A stretch of 64,000 nt of DNA from Ectocarpus siliculosus (lineage: Eukaryota > Sar > Phaeophyceae > Ectocarpales > Ectocarpaceae): assembly GCA_000310025.1 (NCBI GenBank), contig FN649751.1, positions 3,146,077-3,210,076 on the forward strand, in the 5' to 3' direction. Shown here piece by piece: positions 25,401 to 35,700 of the stretch; within the stretch, counting starts at the first letter, position 1, and each line of letters begins with the position of its first letter. Below the pieces are notes generated by a model, which saw only the letters and a list, made by a program, of their open reading frames with translations, made no database searches and was not told the origin of the DNA. Made by a program: the position numbers and the translations under genes.

Positions 25401-25951
25401 NNNNNNNNNNNNNNNNNNNNNNNNNNNNNNNNNNNNNNNNNNNNNNNNNNNNNGCCACGTTCGAAGACCTCTGGGTTGGGGGGGGGGGGGGCGAGGCACG
25501 AGGATGTACGTGGTCGTGCCAAAGTCACAAATTCCTCGTAACTTGGTGCTGTATGCCCCTCCTGCCGTGACACTTGAGGAAGAACAAAGGTTCAGAAATG
25601 ATGTTTGTATACAACGGTCACGTTCACGAAGGTTACAAGTATCAGATCTGAGGCTCTCAAGGTACGAAACACACACAAAATATATCTCGAGCGGGTAGTC
25701 TTTCATGCAAGCATCTTTGTTCTGCGGGTACAGGGTTCCAGCTTCCCTAAGATGCACAAGAATAAAAACCCACACACGCGGGCGAGAAAAGCTCACCCAT
25801 ACTCGGCGACCCACTGGCGAACCCCCGAGGAGTTGTACGCCATGAGGAGGGCTTGGACGCTCGGCTGCGACCCGTCAGTGCCCGCGGCCGCTTGCTGCTG
25901 GTAGCCACTGATGTACACCATGCCCCCGGCACCCGTGGCAACATCCGTTGT
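22427..25951 (-). CDS. Single-pass membrane protein with SBBP-type beta-propeller repeats (5' partial)
   Basis: Exons 25951-25797, 25210-24580 and 24001-22427 join in phase; more exons must lie upstream of 25951. The extracellular part repeats a blade pattern: VATGAGGMVYISGY, then LLMAYNSSGVRQWVAEYG; DLGNSVAADSTGVYLAGT, then FVVKYNSTGGVLWKTSWG; NGLAVDGGSGLVYIVGT, then FLTCLDAADGEMQWTRQFG; and GVVYMSGYTLGD. This is the SBBP (PF06739-like) repeat, D-x-G-N-x-V-A-x-D, V-Y-x-x-G, A-x-Y. One membrane span (SLWLLIIAPIFVVLSCILMV) follows. The tail of about 230 residues is rich in Ser, Gly, Arg and Glu. It is probably a cell-surface or endomembrane protein with a cytosolic tail; partner and role are unknown. 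A (CA)n tract sits at the donor of exon 2, and a 100-N gap lies in the intron before it. Confidence 0.75.
24541..24580. repeat. (CA)n microsatellite at a splice donor
   Basis: CA/CACG repeats directly abut the donor of the SBBP gene (minus-strand reading CAG|GTGTGTG), so the repeat itself supplies the 5' splice site. Confidence 0.7.
25354..25453. other. Assembly gap of 100 N, probably a false gap
   Basis: About 85 bp on the left (25267-25350) is a homopolymer-smeared version of the sequence on the right (25504-25590). Both read GTGGT, GTGCC, AAATTCC, TAACTTGG, ATGCCCC in the same order. The contigs therefore probably overlap. Confidence 0.75.
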
Positions 25952-27078
25952 CTGAACGCACGCACATCCACGTGTTGTTAAACGAAGGGGATGACGAAAG
26001 GGGCGGCAGCCCGGTTGGCTACAACCAACAGACCCGAACACAAACACAACGGTAATAAAGCCCGCCCGCGATAAGCCGAGCTTTTGTAACCTTTCGTGAT
26101 CGTTGGCGGATCATTTAACAAAGAACACTCGTGGATTTTACACGTTGTAGAAGCCTGTTCAGGTGTTAAAACCCTTACCCGTACACCACCCTGCATAGAA
26201 TGCATGAACCCTATTGCGCACATTGAGCAATGCAGGCAGGTACAACACAGCAGTTAGAGCGCAGGCAGGACGGCTTCATTTTCGCGCGACAAAACGCTGA
26301 TTCCGCCGCACGTGCACGAAACCACACTTTTGTGATCCCTGGCATGGCATCTACAGCACCACGAATTTAAGCACTACATACAGCAGTATGAGTCGCTTTC
26401 ATGTACCAGAGCGGCGCAGATATTTGATGCAGTTATCCATGGTTGCTCTTCAGTTGCCCCCTCCCCGAAAGGAGTGAAGCAGGTACAGCAGGGGGCAACG
26501 ATGCCGTCAGCGGGTCGGTGTGCTGGATGTAGAAATCTAGAGTCTATATTATTTTCAGATCTAAGTCTTCCCGCTCGGGTTGAGCAAGCAGGAGACATGG
26601 TAATGGATGCTGCACTGCTGGGTATATATGTGGGGGTCACGGTGATGTCGTACCGCCGCGTCTGATGCACCCCCCCCTGCAGCAGACCAGAAAATTCTTG
26701 AGTACCATCACGAGGCAGGTAGGCAGGAGACAGGAGACACGGACGTACGACTTGCGTGAGTTTGCCCGACGAAACGCGCGAACACCACATGGCATACCTG
26801 ATCGGTGGCTGTTGAGTCGAGGCTGACCCAATGCTCTCGTTCAAGACTATCGAGCGGGCTGGCCAGCCCTCTCGCCGCCAAGAAAATAAACCACTCGCAG
26901 GCGAGCAACCATCGCCAGTGGCCCCCCATCGAGAAAGAAGAAGAAAACGATCGAGTGCAGAGGCAGCGGGGCGCCAGACAGAAGCGGCCATCAAGGGGTT
27001 CGGAAATGAGGGGTGCCAACGAAACGACAACCATACGGCGTAACCCCTCGGGGAGCTTGTGTTGGCCGTGTTGTGTGC

Positions 27079-27118
27079 AAAGACTATGACTATAATAACC
27101 ATTATAGTCATAGTCTTT
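27079..27118. repeat. Perfect 18-bp stem hairpin flanked by direct repeats
   Basis: Arms AAAGACTATGACTATAAT and ATTATAGTCATAGTCTTT with loop AACC. The 9-mer GTTGTGTGC occurs immediately to the left (27070-27078) and one base to the right (27120-27128), which looks like a target duplication. Confidence 0.8.
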
Positions 27119-27811
27119 GGTTGTGTGCGACCTGTGACCGCTGCGCGGAAACAAGAGAGCAGAGAGCTGGACGATGGAACCATACCGCAGGGAAAGCACG
27201 GGAAAGTTCCCGCTGTCGTCGTTGGCCGAGGAGACATGCAGAGGTGTCGGCATTTCAGGGGTGGGTTTCAGGCGAACATCGACGAAGCGGAACCACGCCT
27301 AAATTTTACTCCGTATTCAGTTGTGACCGGGTTGCTGTACTATAAACTTGCATCGCCGATCGCTGTGTGTGCCTTGTCGCAGTACTACACAGCCGTACGC
27401 AGCGTTTGTCATGGTGCCTGTCTGGCGTGGTGATTGCAAGAGACACGCTTCAAGGCGGGTTCTCTCTGTCAGAATCTTTGTTCGCATTGCTTCAGGCAAC
27501 AAACGGCAGGAACTTCACCGCTGTGTACCCAACATGCATGTTCAAGGTTGACACGAGGTGGTCCAGAAACAATCAACGGTCGTGTGTCGGAACACGCGTT
27601 GGCACGCCAACACCGGCCGATTGCCTGTCGTTTGCTCTCCATTGTTTTCATGTCTTCTTTCCAACCTGCTTCACGAGCGAAGTCTCAACGTGCAAGCTAA
27701 ATAGCCTGTTATGCAAACGTGTTGCCTTCGTTACAGGCGTCCCTATACAGTACACGATCCCGTTCGACCTGTTCATGCATATGCATACGCCTGCTGTGTA
27801 CAAGTAAATGT

Positions 27812-28030
27812 ACCGTGGGTTGCATGAGATATCACACCCCCTGGACCGATTTTCAAAGCTTGATTACTCGGCAGGGAAAGCAGTGACGATGCCGAAAATA
27901 GGGGAGTTGGAACCGTCCCGTCGAGAGCTTTCCGAACACGTATCGTTTGCCTCCGGCCTCCTCTTGGTCGCGGAGTAATCAAGCTTTGACAATCGGTCTA
28001 GGGGGTGTGGTATCTTCTGCAACGTACGGT
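27812..28030. mobile_element. MITE-like element with terminal inverted repeats of about 61 bp
   Basis: The left arm starting ACCGTGGGTTGCATGAGAT and the reverse complement of the right arm starting ACCGTACGTTGCAGAAGAT match almost throughout, including CACACCCCCT, GACCGATT and TCAAAGCTTGATTACTC. The centre is about 95 bp and non-coding. A partial second copy flanks the transposon at 28215. Confidence 0.75.
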
Positions 28031-28129
28031 TCTTCTGTAGTTCGCGCAGGGCGGGAAAACTACTTCCAAGATTTGTTTTTGTAGCATATGCAAATGTAGG
28101 CTTCGTGTAGTGACTGCTGTAACTGTAGA

Positions 28130-29475
28130 CCACGATGTACGGTGGTTGCATAAGATAGCACAACCGTGTGATAAAAAAAAAAAAGGAGGACTTGTGATCT
28201 GTGAGAGGGGGTGGTAAGCTTAGCCTTATCAGGCACGCCGAAGGCGTGCTTCAGGCATGTGCAAAACAGCCCGCCGCAGGCGAAAAATTTTGGGGTCAGG
28301 CAAAAATTCAGGCATTTGCCTGACACCAGGTTTTTGCCTGAAATGCCTGATTTGAATCAGGCAACCTGCCTGAAAACTTGCCTGACACTTGCCTGAAAGC
28401 CATTCAAGTCGTTTTGGCGCCCTCATTACGCAACTGTAGCGCGCAACTAACGTGCACCGGCAGTGTTGGCATTCAGGGCTTACACTGAAGTATTCAGACA
28501 CGTAGTTGACGAAAAATATATACCATTGTTTTCTGTTGCAAACAACATTTATTTGCCCCGTGCGTCTCGACTCAGTACTCCACCAACATCAGCAAGAGGT
28601 TGCTTGAAGCGGGCGAGGGGCGAGGGGCGAGGTACAGAGAGCGCACAGAGGCTGGAGAAGCAGAAAGAAACAGAGAAAACCATTACTTCGCAAAGAAGAT
28701 TGTTGTACAGATAGATGCCAAAGAAACCAGACAACAAACAAAAACGTTCAAAACAAGATTCGGACATTCAACGTACGACAACAAGCAAAGCATTCCCCGC
28801 CGACGCAAGGCATGGTAAACCGATAATTACCATCCTCCCCCACTTCCATCTGTTTGGTGTGTGCAGAAGCGCTAAATAGACAACGCTAACAGTCAACGAG
28901 CTCTAGGGGGCCAGGATTTTTAAAGTATGACCGGAGGTAAATGCGAGCAGCCAGATTATTGGCGCCCCCTCGACTTTCCCGCAATCCCTTTCATGTACGC
29001 ACGGGCAAGAAAAGTTAGCTGGCAGCATCTTGCTGCACGACCACACGACACACTGCCAGCACGACACTACTACCAGCACGACACACCGCTAGCTAAACTA
29101 CCACGGCGCATCATTCGTCGAGCGCGCAAGGTCGTGCATTTTTTTTTTTTTTCTTAATATGGCACAACGAATCCATTTCTACTTTTTTGTTTTTTTTTAT
29201 TAGGAGGGGGTCCGTGCTTGATTTGTTCCCCCTCTCTGTGTCTCACGGGCCCCCCTCGGCCCCCTACATACCTACTTATGAGAGTTGGCATTTATTTTAT
29301 GATGCCTGACACGTGTTTTGGCGTGCTGCGTTGCCTGGCGAAAGTCAGGCATCTCAGGCACCAAACACCCTCTCAGGCAACCCCGATCTGAAAAGGGGCT
29401 GTCAGGCAATAAATCAGGGTTGCCTGATAAGGCTGAGCTTAGGGGGTGGTATCTCATGTCGCACGTGTGATAACA
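28130..29475. mobile_element. Second, interrupted MITE copy hosting a nested transposon
   Basis: The left end (GTACGGTGGTTGCATAAGAT) resembles the left end of the element at 27812, and the right end (GGTATCTCATGTCGCACGTG) resembles its right end. The interior is interrupted by the 1.2-kb element at 28215-29441. An A12 run lies in the left part. Confidence 0.5.
28215..29441. mobile_element. Non-autonomous DNA transposon, hAT-like, with subterminal TGCCTGA motifs
   Basis: The ends are inverted repeats: TAAGCTTAGCC then TTATCAGGCA at the left, mirrored by TGCCTGATAAGG then CTGAGCTTA at the right. The 8-mer GGGGGTGG flanks both sides (28207-28214 and 29442-29449); the direct repeat can be read as up to 11 bp because of A/TA neighbours. 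Within 200 bp of each end the heptamer TGCCTGA/TCAGGCA recurs about 11 times on the left and 6 on the right, resembling subterminal transposase sites. No transposase frame is present. An 8-bp target duplication is typical of hAT, but the tips do not start CAGRG, so the superfamily is uncertain. Confidence 0.7.
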
Positions 29476-30170
29476 GCTAACAAGAGTATTTAGTATTTAG
29501 TGCTCACAGGACCCCGTCTGCTACATTGCAAGAGGTGTGGCAAACGAAGGGTGTGTGTGTGCCATGTCATCCCTTGTGCTATTATAGATTTCATTCTCGG
29601 GACCCCCGTGACACGGTGTAATGGAAAAAAATATTTCTTTGGCGAGCGGCGTGGCATACCTTCCCGGGCAGGCGTCCCTCAACGCCAACACCGCCCCGCC
29701 CCCAAAAAGGAAACCAACGTCAGTCCCAGCGAACCGACCAGCAAACAATATCCAACCACCACACGACGCTGAGACGCCTGTTTACCGCTTGACCCGCCTT
29801 GTTGCGTGGCCAACTACCTGGTGACGCCGGCCAACAGGCGAGCGCCCCGTGCCGGGCGCTGCTCGGCTTGAGAGCCCTCTACGCCACCGTCGACGCCAAC
29901 CGCCGGAAGCTAGCACACGGCGGCGGCGGCGGCGGCGGCGGCAGCACTCCGGGCGAGAAGACTCACTGTCGGTCGTCCCGCACAGCCAATGGTTGTGGCG
30001 GCAACGCCGCGAACCCGGGGCCAGCACCAGGAAGAGGAAGAGGAGTCGTCACCCGATCGAGCGGGACGAAGCAGGGCACAGCAGCAGCAGCAGCAGCAGC
30101 GGTCGGTTGGCGATCCTCGACGCCGGAGCCGCCGCCCTCGCCGAGGGTGTCCGCGGAAGAATTCGCAGCG

Positions 30171-32118
30171 ATGCCGCTATTGGGCCACCGCTACAGATAC
30201 GTGTCGACGATCGGGACGGGACGGTTTTCGGACGTCGTCCGGTACGTTAACTTAGAAGTACATCCTTTTGAAAAACCGAACAGTGCGCTTCGAAAAGCGC
30301 CCCGCTCCGTGCCTGGGTGTCTGTCCTTGTGTCTCTAGCTTGCTGGAGACAGCGTAATCTACTCCACGCGTCAAGACCGAATCTCGGACAAACAACGCGT
30401 CGAACGCGTTGGAAATTCCTCCCCGAACACGCTCCCTTTTCTCACCCCCCCGTGCTTCTAAAGCAAGTCATTCACTTCGTGAGCTCGGCAACCAGGTTAC
30501 CGCTTCTTTTTTTTCCGTTGCTTTTTTTTTGCGGTAGCCATAATGGGGGTCGAGTAGATCGTGATGTGTGGGGTCGAGAACCCTCACTCCGCGCAAAGGG
30601 AATAATCGCACCACGTTGTGTTAAATTGGTAAAGCACCCTCGGGGCAGTTATACAGTGCTTCGAACTGGCTCTGGACATGGAAGCACCAGAAAATATAAT
30701 TAAGTCATTCGTAGCTGTCATCCGTACGCAAGGAAGTAAGCACAAGATGCCGAACACCGCTAGCAGGATGCAGCGCACCCTTCATGCGACCCGCCGAATA
30801 TCTCACGGCGCTTCTCGCTTGGTGATGTGAGAGCCTGGTACGGTGAGAACCCGGCGTGCTCCGTCCCGGCTTTGTAGAGATGCCAGGTCAATGGTCATAC
30901 GACTACATTGCACGACTATGAGTACACCCCCCCACCGTACTTGTCGGTTTTTAGATGTGAACGAATTCATCCTGTATTGAGTGAAATGTAAGGAACTTAT
31001 CCCCGCGACCGTTGACGTGTGTGTGTGTGTGTGTGTCTAAATTATTAACATCGCTAACTGGCTGACCAATGAAACGACGTACGCCAGTCTCAGTGCGGTT
31101 GTGTGTGTGTGCGCGCGCGCGTGATGCAAAAGGGCGCAAGACACGTTTAGACCGGGGAGATCGGTGGCCGTCAAGGTGATGAACCTCGGCTGCGGAGCTA
31201 TCGGCATCCGAGAAGTGAGGTTTATGAGATTCCTCAGCTCCGTGCCCCATTCCGAGTTCCGACCAGGTGGGTGTTGTGTGTGCTTGAGTGGTTTTTGTAT
31301 TAGCATCGACCGGGTTTGCCCGGTGACCAATGACAAGACGCCAGTGATGTCAAGGTCTCGTGACGTTGTCCTTAAAAGTCGAAGAATGAGCATCGTGTGT
31401 GTGTGTGTGTGTTTTGTGTGTTTGATTGATCGTATGTTAGCATGATCCGCGCGAAATCAGCTGACCACTGAAAAAATACGTCAGCCTTCAAGCGATTAAA
31501 TAAAAGCATCCTAGCATCTAGCCCGCGGGCTCTCGACAGGGGTTCCGCGGAGAAGGCTGGAAGATTCTACTGTAGGGTGTGTGCGTGTGTGTGCGGGCAC
31601 TAGAAAAGGGGGCAGCTGGCGGGATGTGTTGCTGCTTCAGCTTCATAGACGACCTGCGGAAGGTTAGGCGTGTGAGATTGTTTCTTGTGGAAGTCTCGCT
31701 TCGCCGGCGGCTGCGTCAATTGCAACCTTTCTTGTGCGATATTCTTGTTCTTGGCTTGTGCATAAGCATCGTTCCCGGACTCCCCCCCCCCCCCCTCCCC
31801 GAGCGCTTCCAAATGCCGTTTGGTGGCAGCTGTGGCGCTGGCGTTGGCCGTGAACCTCATGCCCCCCCCCCCTCCCCGAGTGTTGCGTGTGCGACTGTAG
31901 AACACGCTGAACCTCTGCTCTGTAACACCTGCCTGCCTTCCGACCCCCGACCTTTCCCTTCGAATGGCGGGTGGTGCCCCCTGCCGCAGTGGTTAGGCTT
32001 CTCGATGCTCTCACCTACCAGGGGCACTACTGCCTCGTCACCGAGCTCTTCAGCGGCACTCTGTCTCTCTCGGGTGCGGAGGGGGGAGCGGGGCAGCGGG
32101 AGCGAACCAGCGTGCCAT

Positions 32119-32159
<41 letters not shown>

Positions 32160-32729
32160 GCAGCGCTACCGTCGACGGCGACGACGACGACGACGCACAA
32201 CAACAGCAGGACCAGATCCTACTCGAGCGCTGTCGAGAAGTGGTCGGTTGCCCGTCTCTTCGTCGACCAGGGAACCCGCGAAAGCCCGGGGGGCTTTCAA
32301 CGGGCGGGCGCTCCTGCTGAGCCCAGCGGCAGGCTAGGGTGGGGTAGTCTTGCGGGCGTCGGAGCGTCGTCACCCTGCAGTGGTGCCCTCGAGGACAGCG
32401 GCAGCAGCAATGGCAGCAGCAGCATAGGGCGGAAGAAGGGCGAGCGCGGCGCAGGCGACGGCGGTGCCGCCGGGTTTTCGTCCGGCGGCGGCGGCGGTTG
32501 CCCCGTGGCCGTCATCCGGCACGTTGCTCTCCAGCTGGTGAGCGCGCTGCTGCTGCTCCACAGCCACGGGCTCATCCACGCGGACGTCAAGCCCGAGAAC
32601 GTCCTCCTGAGGATGGAAGGGCGGCGGCAGGAGGGGGAGGAGAAGGAGGAGGAGGAGGAGGAGGAGGAGGAGGAGGCAGGCCGCCGCGGCTGTCCCCTGT
32701 GCCTCGCTGATTTCATTAGCGGACGAGCA

Positions 32730-32763
<34 letters not shown>

Positions 32764-35700
32764 GTGGTGTTGAACGGCTGACGGTGAAGTTGGGAGACTT
32801 GGGCAGCGCCATCCATCGCAGCGAGACGTACCTGTTTTACGGAGACTTCCAGATGCAGACGCTCGCCTACAGGGCACCAGAGGCAAGGGGGTGTACCTTG
32901 TAGCGGTGGGTTTCGATGCTGGCTGCGAGTGTCGTGTGTTTTTAGTAGTGGGAGTCTTTTTGGCTTTGGAAGAGGTTGTATTGTAGGCTCGTCGGGTTTG
33001 CCCCTTCGCGAAAACAATGTCTGCTGCTTGCTCCCTCGCGTGTTTGTACTTTTGAAGAGAAGATTTGTAGGTTGGGTCCAAAATGTAGGCCGATTGGTCT
33101 TGCTACCAAAAACTAGAGACGCAAGTGTAGGTTTTCCAGCGCCCTTTAAAACGGTATACGGAGCGAGAGCACTACCGTGGGCGACGGTAGAACACCACAT
33201 ATCGGTGATGCTTTTTTTGTCGTGTTTTCCGCAGGGGACGTCGTGCCTTTTGTGACCTCCATACGGACGGTATGTGTTTGGTACTCGCTCTCTCCTTAGT
33301 TGTTTCGCAGATTGTTGAAATGGTATATACCCACGTGATTTGTCGACTTGCCCGCCGTGCGCATGCTCGAAAGAGCTGACCACGCTCACTTGCTCCACCA
33401 CTCCCCACCTTGCGGTGTCGACTAGCAGGTGCTCATGGGGTGTCCTTTTGGACCAGCTGTTGACGTTTGGGGCGTGGGTGTCATTCTTCTGGAGCTCCTG
33501 CTAGGCCGGCCTCTTTTCGACACCGCCGGCTCGCGCGTGGCCTTGGTACACCAGACTGTGTGCGCCTTGGGGCCGATGCCGCTTAGGCGTTTTCGAGTCG
33601 GCCACTACTTCTCCGAGTACTTCCCTAAGGGCATGTCTTTGCAGGTAGGCCCGATTTGCAGGAGTGAGAGAAGTGGCGCCGCAAGTGCGCGCGCGCAAAA
33701 TGCTTGGGGGGGGGTCCACCACCACTCTACTGCTGCTGCAAGCAGCTTCAACTTGCCAGCTTTGAACACCCTCGGTGTTTTTTTTATTACATTTTCATCA
33801 CTCAGCGCTTACGGCTTTTTTGCCAGGTAAGAGCTCCAATCCGCGGTCACACATGAGGGCTCCTCCCCTTGAGGCCCCCGACGCACCCACCCCTTTCCTG
33901 CCGTGCTTGCGCCTTCGATATTTAACGCGAGAAGAGTGCAGCACTCTCTTCCCTCAAAGTGTACACACACGAACTAATTAACAGCGCTTGCCACAAAAAC
34001 TACAGATGAACGGAAGCTAGAGAAAACCTCGCTTTGCAAGGAAAGCCCGCTTACGCCGGGATTCGAACCCCTGCCCCTGGTCGCGAGAAGGTTGCAAGGG
34101 GACCAACTAGAGTACCGGGGCGACCGGCCTTGTACCGAATCCAAATCGACTGTAATACTTGATACCACGTTGTTGAGACCAGTTAATTTACTTATTTGTT
34201 GCCAACATGCGTGAAACACGAATCGAAAACACAGAAATGCCCGTCAATATCGTACGCACGGGCGGTGTGTGTGTGCTATACAGGTACACAGAAATTGCTG
34301 TACAGAGCGCAACAGAACGCGCGAGAAATTCATACAAGGAATACAAAAATATACCATGGTCCATCCTCAAAAGCCGCAACAGACGATACCATAGCTTCCC
34401 TCGTTTGGCTGTCCGTTTAAGGCGTGTACATAGCAGTCCTCACCCCCGTGCCCGCTTGCTTTTCCGCTTGCTTGCCCCCCTATTTACTCGCTTCTTATGC
34501 GGCAGGCAGGAATACCCACAGCCAACTCCGGAGACGAACACATGAGGATGGGCTGCTGCTCTTGCTGCTGGATAGGAGTCAGGCGTTCACCGGACGAAGA
34601 CCCCGACGTCAGCTCCTGCGACGGCTGTTGCGCTCTAAGGTGTCGTCGTCTGTCAGACATGCGTGGCGATGGATCGGCGGCACCTCTTGCAGCAGCGGCC
34701 GCCGGGCGGCGAGGGCTCGGCCCCCCCGCCGGGTCCACGGGGTGTTCAAGCTCGGAGGCCTGCATTTCCCGGCTCATCGGCGCGCCTCCGCCACCACCAC
34801 CACCACCGCAACAAGCCCCTGCTGCCGCGGGGCATGCAGCGGCGGCCGCCAATAGCGCGTCCGAGCACCACCATCGCCATCGCCAACACAGCAACCACCC
34901 CCGCCTTGCCAGACCGAAACCCCGCCGTCCCCCCAGCGCGACGACCGCCGTCGCCGGGCAGAAGAACAAGCGCCTCCTGAGCCTCATCAGCGGGCTGCTT
35001 CGCTACGACCCCGACGAGCGGCTGACCCCGGCACAGGCTCTGGCCCACCCGTTCTTCGGCGAGACACTCCCCTTCGAAGTCCTGCCGCCGACGGCCGTCG
35101 CACCTGGCCTTGGCCAGACTTCCGGAGGCGGGGGAGGGGGCGCCGCGGCTGCGAGATGCCGAACGGCGGAGCCTACCGCACCGGCTCAGGGCGGGCACCA
35201 CCGAGACCGACGACAACCCCAAGGTCCTCCGCCAACGGGTGCTGCAACACGCCCCGTCGCCGCTTCGCGGCGGCAAGAAGAAGAAGCAGAACCGGCGCGG
35301 AGAAGAAGCTTGCCCGACGGCAACGGCGTGGTCGACAACGGCTGGCAGCGGGCGCGGCACGAGGAGGCGACGACATCGACGCACCGTAGCGGTCGGACGA
35401 CGACGAAATCGCCGGAAATATCTAGCAGCGGTCGCGTCGACGCCGGTGCCGCCCGCGCCTCGCCCGCCCGCGTAGTTTCGATGGCGACGCCTTCCCGTCG
35501 TCACGACGACAACGACGCCGGTTCTCGTACCAACGGCACCTCTGATGTGCCACCACGCCCGACCGGGAGCTCCTCCGGCGCTAGTAATAGCAAAGAAGAG
35601 GCGGAACCGACCGCGCAGCTCCAACAGCTAGCAGAAATGGCGGAGGTAATCATCAAGGATAATTCCCGCTACAGCCGCGGCCGAGCAGGCGGCACCGGAA

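Larger units (their letters stand above)
25952..30170. other. Divergent interval between the SBBP gene and the kinase gene
   Basis: Must contain the missing 5' exons of both genes, but none could be fixed. Frame-consistent sequence upstream of the kinase ATG runs back to a possible AG acceptor at about 29835. Mobile elements fill 27812-29475, and a perfect hairpin lies at 27079-27118. Confidence 0.4.

Noticed and set aside
28215-29441. The TGCCTGA-rich region as a CRISPR-like or satellite array
   Set aside because: Motifs are in both orientations at irregular spacing and are confined to the two ends of a bounded transposon.
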